From Paenibacillus uliginis N3/975 (GTDB lineage Bacteria; Bacillota; Bacilli; Paenibacillales; Paenibacillaceae), in contig NZ_LT840184.1 of NCBI RefSeq assembly GCF_900177425.1, forward strand, positions 2,246,508 through 2,310,507: 64,000 bases of DNA, written 5' to 3'. The translations under genes were made by a program, and so were the position numbers. Below the pieces are notes generated by a model. The model saw nothing but the letters and a program-made list of their open reading frames with translations, made no database searches and was not told the DNA's origin. The number at the start of each line of letters is the position of its first letter. Position 1 is the first letter of the stretch. Positions 59,346 to 64,000 of the stretch are shown here, one piece after another.

Positions 59346-60005
59346 ATGCAAAACATAGATACACGAAACGAGCTTTGCAAATATGCTCGCAAAATCGTGG
59401 ATAACGGATTGGTTGTTGGACCAGGTGGAAATATCAGTGCGAGAGCCGGAGATAAGATGTACTTATCTCCGAGCGGCTTCGCGTTAGAGGAAATCGAACC
59501 GGAGCAATGGATCGAGGTGGATATTCGAACAGGAGCTATTACGGATATCGGTCTACGACCATCTTCTGAGGTCCTTATGCATCTGTACGGTTACCGGGCG
59601 AAACCGGAAATGGGGGCCATGGTTCATACCCATCCATCGCATTGTATAGCTTTTACACTGATTGAGCAGGAACTTCCTATTATGTTTCCTGACCAGGCGG
59701 CCCTTGTCGGCAGAACTTCCTACATCCCATATATCATTCCGACAACAGATTTGCTGGCCGATGCAGTAGCTGAGAAAGTGACCGAAGCAAGCTCGATCCT
59801 GCTCGGGAACCATGGTTTGGTTACGACAGGGCGCAATCTTCGGGAAGCTTACTACCGTACCCAAGTCGTTGAGGAAAGCGCGAAAATTTATTTGAGCGCC
59901 CGTGCAGCTGGTACGCCTAAGCCGTTAAGTGATCAGGAAGTGGACGATATTGCGGCGCTCGAGAGTGAGGATTACCGTATTCAGCTGCTGCAAAAGATGA
60001 AGTAA
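59346..60005 (+). CDS. fucA: Class II aldolase, L-fuculose-phosphate aldolase
   Basis: 219 aa single-domain class II aldolase. VVGPGGNISARAG, RPSSEVLMHLYGYRA (acid Glu), MVHTHPSHCIAF (two His) and LGNHGLVTTGRN (third His). Splits L-fuculose-1-P to DHAP and L-lactaldehyde. Start is ATG at 59346 after AAAAGGAG; the frame is open further upstream, over fucI, but without site. It follows fucI by 28 bp. Confidence 0.88.
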   Translation: MQNIDTRNELCKYARKIVDNGLVVGPGGNISARAGDKMYLSPSGFALEEIEPEQWIEVDIRTGAITDIGLRPSSEVLMHLYGYRAKPEMGAMVHTHPSHCIAFTLIEQELPIMFPDQAALVGRTSYIPYIIPTTDLLADAVAEKVTEASSILLGNHGLVTTGRNLREAYYRTQVVEESAKIYLSARAAGTPKPLSDQEVDDIAALESEDYRIQLLQKMK

Positions 60006-60031
60006 TCTTTTCTTGAAGGGTGGCATTTTTG

Positions 60032-61540
60032 ATGAACGATACATCTGCGGTACTGGCATTTGATATGGGGGCAAGCAGCGGCCGGGCGTTAATCGGAGAG
60101 ATCATCCAGCAGGAAAAGGGACAGCCGGGACTGCTCAAAATTACCGAGATTCACCGTTTCCCCAATACTCCGGTCCAATTCGGAAATCACCTGCACTGGA
60201 ATATAGCTACGCTTTTTCAGGAAGTGAAGAATGGCATTCAGAAGGCGTTTCAATCCGGGTACACACCGGAAAGTTATGGCATGGACACATGGGGCGTGGA
60301 CTTTGGGCTTATCGACAGAAATGGAGAGCTCGTAGGCATTCCTTATCATTACCGGGATACGCAAACGATCGGTATGGTGGAGAAGACATGTGCACAGGTT
60401 GGTAGAGAGCGTTTATTTGATGAGAGTGGTCTGGCGTTCATGCCGTTTAACACGATTTATCAATTACATGCGATGGTGGAGGACCGTTCTCCGAAGCTGG
60501 ATATTGCTGATAAGCTGTTGTTAACGCCGGATCTGCTTCATTATTTTCTTACGGGACAGCAGGTATGTGAGTTTACAATGGCAACAACGACACAGTTGTA
60601 TCACGTGAAGGACAGAAGATGGAACACGCAGCTCATCGAAGAACTGGGTCTTAATCCGTCCATGTTCATAGATCCTGTGGAACCAGGAACGATCATTGGA
60701 CATCTTCAGGACTTCGTGTGCAAGGAGCTTGATGTTCCAGCTATTCAGGCGGTCGCTGTTGCTTCTCACGATACGGAATCTGCTGTAGTGGCCGTACCTG
60801 CGAACTCTCCGATTTTTGCGTATTTGGTGTGCGGTACATGGTCACTTCTCGGTACGGAACTGAGTGAACCTCTTATTCACCCGGATGTACTAGAGCTTGG
60901 GTTCTCTAATGAAGGCGGAGCTTACGGAACTTTTCAACTGCTGAAGAACATCATGGGGCTGTGGATTCTGCAGGAATGCAAACGTCAATGGGACCGTGAA
61001 GGGGAAGGTTACACTTTCGGTGATCTTGTAGAACTGGCCGAAGGGGCTCAGCATTTCCGTAGCTTCATTGATCCGGATGATCTGCGATTCATGAATCCTC
61101 CGGATATGACGACAGCCATCCAGAACTATTGCCGCGAGACGGAACAGCCGGTTCCGCACAGCAAGGGCGATATTGTTCGTTGTATATTGGAGAGTCTTGC
61201 CCTCAGATACCGGGAGGTATTGGAGAGAATGGAGAAGCTCACCGGAAACCAGTTCTCAGGGCTGCATATGGTTGGTGGTGGTATCCAAAATGAACTTCTC
61301 TGTCAATTTACAGCCAATGCTCTGGGACGACCGGTATGGGCGGGACCCGTTGAGGCCAGCGCCATCGGTAACATGCTTGTCCAATTTATTGCGAACGGTA
61401 CACTTAAAAGTCGGGAAGAGGGCATAGAACTTGTCAAGAAATCTTTCCCCATAGTGTCGTTTGATCCACACAGTACAGAACAATGGAATGAAGCATTTGC
61501 CAAATACAGCGGAATCACCCGCGGTCTGCGTTCAGGCTAA
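60032..61540 (+). CDS. rhaB: FGGY carbohydrate kinase, rhamnulokinase-type (fuculokinase)
   Basis: 502 aa, FGGY family, RhaB branch. LAFDMGASSGRALIGEI (phosphate-1 motif), SYGMDTWGVDFGLID, FMPFNTIYQLHAM, VASHDTESAVVAVPA (catalytic Asp), FAYLVCGTWSLLGTEL and HMVGGGIQNELLCQFTANAL (adenosine motif). Between fucI-fucA and fucU it most likely phosphorylates L-fuculose, and may also use L-rhamnulose. GAAGGGTGG 8 bp before ATG. The fragment at 45813 is related. Confidence 0.9.
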   Translation: MNDTSAVLAFDMGASSGRALIGEIIQQEKGQPGLLKITEIHRFPNTPVQFGNHLHWNIATLFQEVKNGIQKAFQSGYTPESYGMDTWGVDFGLIDRNGELVGIPYHYRDTQTIGMVEKTCAQVGRERLFDESGLAFMPFNTIYQLHAMVEDRSPKLDIADKLLLTPDLLHYFLTGQQVCEFTMATTTQLYHVKDRRWNTQLIEELGLNPSMFIDPVEPGTIIGHLQDFVCKELDVPAIQAVAVASHDTESAVVAVPANSPIFAYLVCGTWSLLGTELSEPLIHPDVLELGFSNEGGAYGTFQLLKNIMGLWILQECKRQWDREGEGYTFGDLVELAEGAQHFRSFIDPDDLRFMNPPDMTTAIQNYCRETEQPVPHSKGDIVRCILESLALRYREVLERMEKLTGNQFSGLHMVGGGIQNELLCQFTANALGRPVWAGPVEASAIGNMLVQFIANGTLKSREEGIELVKKSFPIVSFDPHSTEQWNEAFAKYSGITRGLRSG

Positions 61541-61599
61541 TTATGTAATTCTGATGTTATTGCTCCTGCTATGACAATTAAGAGAAGAGGTGCGTAGCG

Positions 61600-62031
61600 A
61601 TGTTAAAAGGGATTTCGAACCTGATTTCACCCGAGCTGATCAAAGTATTAATGGAAATGGGTCACGGCGATGAGATTGTATTCGGTGATGGCAATTTCCC
61701 GGCAGCAAGCCATGCGCAGCGCCTGATTCGCTGTGATGGACACGGTATACCCGAGCTACTGAGAGCGATTCTGCCATTGTTTCCGCTGGATATATATACC
61801 GAGTCTCCTGTTGCCCTGATGGCTGTTACTCCTGGCGATACTGTGGAAACACTAATCTGGGATGAATACAGAAGTATTGTGAGAGAACACCATTCAGAGG
61901 AGATCGAGTTAGAAGAGGTTGAACGATTTTTTTTTTATGACCGTGCGAAAAAAGCGTATGCCATTGTTTCAACGGGAGAAAAAGCGCTATACGCTAACGT
62001 GATTCTGAAGAAAGGTGTCGTTGTAGAATAA
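61600..62031 (+). CDS. fucU: L-fucose mutarotase (FucU/RbsD family)
   Basis: 143 aa. MLKGISNLISPELIKVLMEMGHGDEIVFGDGNFPA has the conserved His of RbsD/FucU (GHGDE). The rest (SHAQRLIRCDGHGIPELLRAILPLFPLD; ALYANVILKKGVV) fits FucU rather than RbsD. Interconverts alpha and beta L-fucose before the isomerase. GAGAAGAGGTG precedes ATG. Last gene of the fuc operon. Confidence 0.92.
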   Translation: MLKGISNLISPELIKVLMEMGHGDEIVFGDGNFPAASHAQRLIRCDGHGIPELLRAILPLFPLDIYTESPVALMAVTPGDTVETLIWDEYRSIVREHHSEEIELEEVERFFFYDRAKKAYAIVSTGEKALYANVILKKGVVVE

Positions 62032-62160
62032 TATTCTCGTATTAAGAACCCGCTGATGAAATCGAGGCCACTGAAAAAGTTCACTTTATGCTAAATAGGT
62101 GCAGTTCCCCAAAATTTTGAGGAGACTGTACCTATTTTTCTGTATAATTTGTTAAGTAAC

Positions 62161-62220
62161 AATAAAGTTTTTTGATTTACAATAAAGTCGTTTGAAAAAT
62201 AATAATGTTGTTTAAAAAAC
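62161..62220 (+). repeat. Three 20-bp direct repeats before broken arsR gene
   Basis: Units begin AATAAAGTTTTTTGA, AATAAAGTCGTTTGA and AATAATGTTGTTTAA at 62161, 62181 and 62201, exactly 20 bp apart and 4 bp before the ArsR reading frame. They may be former operator sites or the start of a slippage repeat. Confidence 0.6.
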
Positions 62221-62444
62221 GCCAATGAAATATTTCATGCTTTAGCTGGTCCAACAAGAAGAGAAATAATTCAATTGATGACTCAAAAAGAAAAAAACAG
62301 TTTCCGAATTAGCAGAGCCTTTTGATATGTCTTTTGGCTGCTATTTCAAAGCATATAAAAGTTCTGGAGAGGGTAAAATTAAGTGATAAGAGTGTAAATG
62401 GAAGAATGAATGAGTTATTGAAAGCGAAAAAGGAAGAACACTAG
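62218..62444 (+). pseudogene. ArsR-family regulator, frameshifted
   Basis: The reading NEIFHALAGPTRREIIQLMT-QKEK, then TVSELAEPFDMS, then LAAISKHIKVLERVK, then NELLKAKKEEH appears in shifting frames. Shifts occur at the A-run near 62290 and at TCTTTTGG near 62330. The ancestral protein is a winged-helix ArsR type of about 95-110 aa, often paired with VOC or SRPBCC genes. The TAG is at 62442-62444. Confidence 0.75.
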
Positions 62445-62531
62445 GGTTTACATTTATGTTTTTGGGACTTAAACAGTTAGTTGAAACAGAGAGACAACAA
62501 CAAAATTTATGTGAAGAAAGGGAAGTTAAAT

Positions 62532-62930
62532 ATGAAGAACGTAACGCCATTTTTAATGTTTCAAGGCGGAATTGCAGAAGAAGCTATGAAATACTACACA
62601 TCACTCATTGAGGATTCAGAAATTAAAAGCATTACTCGATACGGGGCTGAAGGACCCGGTAAAGAAGGTACAGTTATACAAGCTGTATTTTCGTTAAAGG
62701 GGCAGGAGTTCATGTGTATCGATAGTTACATTGACCACGAGTTTACGTTTACCCCATCTTTTTCTATCTATCTTACGTGTGATACCGAAGAGGAAATCGA
62801 CAGCCTTTATAAGAAAATGATGCAAAATGGCACAGCACTCATGCCTATAGATAACTATGGGTTCAGCAAAAAATTCGGATGGCTAAATGATCAGTTTGGC
62901 GTATCTTGGCAGTTGAACCTACCAGAGTAA
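62532..62930 (+). CDS. VOC/PhnB-like family protein
   Basis: 132 aa, PhnB-type 3-demethylubiquinone-9 methyltransferase-like VOC fold (COG3865/COG2764). VTPFLMFQGGIAEEAMKYYTSLI start, TVIQAVFSLKGQEFMCIDSY, FSIYLTCDTEEEIDSLYKKM, DNYGFSKKFGWLNDQFGVSWQLNLPE end. Complete and apparently intact, though between relic sequences. GAAAGGGAAG 7 bp before ATG. It may be read from the IS promoter at 62142 or from its own. Confidence 0.8.
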   Translation: MKNVTPFLMFQGGIAEEAMKYYTSLIEDSEIKSITRYGAEGPGKEGTVIQAVFSLKGQEFMCIDSYIDHEFTFTPSFSIYLTCDTEEEIDSLYKKMMQNGTALMPIDNYGFSKKFGWLNDQFGVSWQLNLPE

Positions 62931-63098
62931 TCTAGTTGCAAATGGAGTGTGAGGTAATTCACTATCGGGCGCTATTATGGAATAAAACCTAGATTTTAAA
63001 CTAATTTATTGTTATGTTTTAAGTTCGGTGAAGTGTTTTTTATCAAAAATTAAACAACTTTATTTTAACCCTGTCCTAATTTTAGGACGGGGTTATAC

Positions 63099-63260
63099 AT
63101 GTTTAAGGTTTTAAAATTAATTGAAGCAAAGAACAGCGAACTCAAGCACAGGCACGGGTATGATATAGCCACATCCTCGGGTTTATTAGGGATGGAGCTC
63201 CAAGGCGATATGGCCATATTTACGGTTAATCTAAAGCGAATATTGAAGCTGATAAAGTAA
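63099..63260 (+). pseudogene. IS1182-type transposase, C-terminal remnant
   Basis: 54 codons: LIEAKNSELKHRHGYDIATS, then SGLLGMELQGDMAIFTVNLK, then RILKLIK and TAA. This is the conserved IS1182 C-terminus (E-x-K-N-x-E-x-K-x-x-H-G, then a G-x-Q-x3-A-x3-V-N-x-K-R pattern). A hairpin AACCCTGTCCTAA/TTAGGACGGGGTT (63067-63094) lies directly before it. The N-terminal DDE domain is missing. Confidence 0.7.
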
Positions 63261-63292
63261 GAAACAAACCAAACAGGCCTGCTTAGAAAATG

Positions 63293-63340
63293 AAAAGACG
63301 CCCCTCACCCAAAAAAACTGGGAGTGAAGGTCGTCTTTTT
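63293..63340 (+). terminator. Terminator-like hairpin in the IS relic
   Basis: AAAAGACG-CCCTCACCC and GGGAGTGAAGG-CGTCTTTTT around a loop of A. Confidence 0.75.
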
Positions 63341-63470
63341 ATGTTTGCCTCTTAACTGCTCCGAAAAACTACAAGTTCTTCAGTGGCCTCGATGAAATCA
63401 GTGGGTTTTTGAAGAGATAATAAAGTATAAACATCGGAGTAAACTGCAACTTTATCCCGTAAGAAAAACT

Positions 63471-63512
63471 ACCGCTAAGTGCGGTATGTCTTCTTGAGGT
63501 ACATCGATAAAC
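63471..63512. repeat. Dispersed repeat, copy 3
   Basis: ACCGC-TAAGT-GCGGT then ATGTCTTCTTGAGGTACATCGATAAAC-type tail with a 1-base deletion relative to copy 1. It ends 1 bp before the stop codon of the collagen-like gene. Confidence 0.75.
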
Positions 63513-63513
63513 A

Positions 63514-64000
63514 TCATGATACGATTTGCGCAGTGAAGCGATGAGTTTCCAAAATAATAGGAGTACCTGCATGGATATAATCACCTGGAGATTCAATGAT
63601 CATAGCCTGAGAATTAACCTTGTATATACGGCCTTCCTGGATCATACCGTTAATGAATAGATTGGTATAACTGTTCGGACCAGAGTCCGCTAAGGATACT
63701 GCGGTGTTTCCATTATCATCCGTAAATTGATCAGCGTTAATAACGAGGGGAGCATCTAAAACGATATCCGAGTCAAGCTCATAAAAAAATCTTTGTACGT
63801 CCGGTAAGATAAATATAGAGGGGATAATCACAACTCCCGGTTTACCTCTGCGCCCTCGAGGTCCTTGATCTCCTTGTGGGCCCTGGAGACCCTGCGGACC
63901 TGGGGTCCCTGGGAGACCCGGCGTTCCTTCTAAACCTTGGGGTCCTTGCTGTCCTTTCGGTCCTTCTGGACCCCGAGAACCTTTCGGTCCTTCTGGACCC
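63514..64000 (-). CDS. Collagen-like protein with DUF4183 C-terminal domain, 5' cut by window edge
   Basis: About 162 aa visible, reading off the end. Residues from the window edge form at least 18 Gly-X-Y triplets (GPEGPKGSRGPEGPKG..., GRRGKPG), then the DUF4183 domain (VVIIPSIFILPDVQRFFYEL, YTNLFINGMIQEGRIY, SPGDYIHAGTPIILE). Such proteins in Bacillus and Paenibacillus are exosporium or spore-surface glycoproteins. A start codon is not in the window. DNA of the triplets is repetitive, so the assembly of copy number should be viewed with care. Confidence 0.85.
   Translation of the reverse strand, partial: GPEGPKGSRGPEGPKGQQGPQGLEGTPGLPGTPGPQGLQGPQGDQGPRGRRGKPGVVIIPSIFILPDVQRFFYELDSDIVLDAPLVINADQFTDDNGNTAVSLADSGPNSYTNLFINGMIQEGRIYKVNSQAMIIESPGDYIHAGTPIILETHRFTAQIVS

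Larger units (their letters stand above)
62044..63410. mobile_element. Relic of an IS1182-type element with foreign genes inside
   Basis: Left end 62044-62080 and right end 63370-63410 are inverted copies. Reading outward both have TTCAGTGGCCTCGAT, then ATCAG(C/T)GGG after a 3-base difference (23 of 27 identical), and similarity goes on for a few bases each side. The right part holds the last about 50 codons of an IS1182-family transposase. The left part has a hairpin AATAGGT...ACCTATT and a TATAAT box. About 1.37 kb; a complete IS1182 is larger. The transposase body is gone and an ArsR/VOC pair occupies its place. The family name is from memory of the transposase end. Confidence 0.65.

Noticed and set aside
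63832..64000. GGTCC-rich repeats considered as a non-coding satellite
   Set aside because: They translate on the minus strand as uninterrupted Gly-X-Y triplets joined in frame to DUF4183.

Overview
The window looks like a chromosomal segment of a low-to-mid GC, endospore-forming Gram-positive bacterium, most probably Paenibacillus or a close relative. The reasons are the SLH/GH18 surface protein, CotH-type kinase, YmaF and YqkE-like proteins, LutABC, SalA/Mrp, DegV, a Mn-dependent pyrophosphatase, a collagen-like DUF4183 protein, strong AGGAGG ribosome sites and frequent TTG/GTG starts. The genus is inferred from protein character, not from a search. No phage, plasmid or CRISPR array was seen. 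One tRNA (His) is present.

Layout. 1-5.2 kb: 3' part of a type I pullulanase, an SLH-anchored GH18 protein, a leader region of tandem hairpins before a RidA-family gene, a truncated GNAT gene and an alpha/beta hydrolase. 5.3-12.8 kb: tRNA-His, then small housekeeping and accessory genes (LiaF-like membrane protein, ZIP transporter, YqkE, a broken HAD gene, FrnE-like DsbA, acetyltransferases, a DUF4269-DinB fusion, TVP38, small membrane proteins). 12.8-16.2 kb: minus-strand CotH / DUF4956 / VTC-domain operon with phased 11-bp repeats in front. 16.4-33 kb: M28 peptidase, MFS transporter, DUF2087 and GIY-YIG genes, DegV, a coupled pair of very small ORFs, NagZ lipoprotein, a short SigA-like sigma factor, a diverged MurB, PpaC, secreted proteins, an amino-acid ABC importer, DoxX and YmaF. 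33.7-42 kb: phosphotransferase, methyltransferases, GNAT, an Lgt-like/TlpA pair and a type VII secretion module (WXG100 fusion, small membrane protein, DUF4176).

42.2-49.9 kb and 56.5-62 kb together form a deoxysugar catabolic region: a tandem class II aldolase protein, RhaEW, a relic of rhamnulokinase, a DeoR-type regulator and LutABC; then an AraC regulator divergent from fucI-fucA-kinase-fucU. Read together, L-fucose/L-rhamnose would be isomerised, phosphorylated and cleaved to DHAP plus L-lactaldehyde; the dehydrogenase half of RhaEW would make L-lactate, and LutABC would oxidise that to pyruvate. Matches to the CcpA cre consensus lie upstream of lutA and over the start of fucI.

50-55.7 kb: SDR reductase, a stripped-down diadenylate cyclase with an altered DGA motif, ferredoxin, SalA/Mrp, then a ydaO-type c-di-AMP riboswitch directly in front of an NlpC/P60 peptidase, so a possible producer and a sensor of c-di-AMP sit 2.2 kb apart. 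62-63.4 kb: a relic bounded by about 30-bp inverted repeats, with the C-terminal end of an IS1182-type transposase, a frameshifted ArsR gene and an intact VOC gene inside. The window ends in a collagen-like DUF4183 surface protein on the minus strand. A short dispersed repeat (hairpin ACCGC-TAAGT-GCGGT plus a conserved tail) occurs at 30.28, 55.77 and 63.47 kb.
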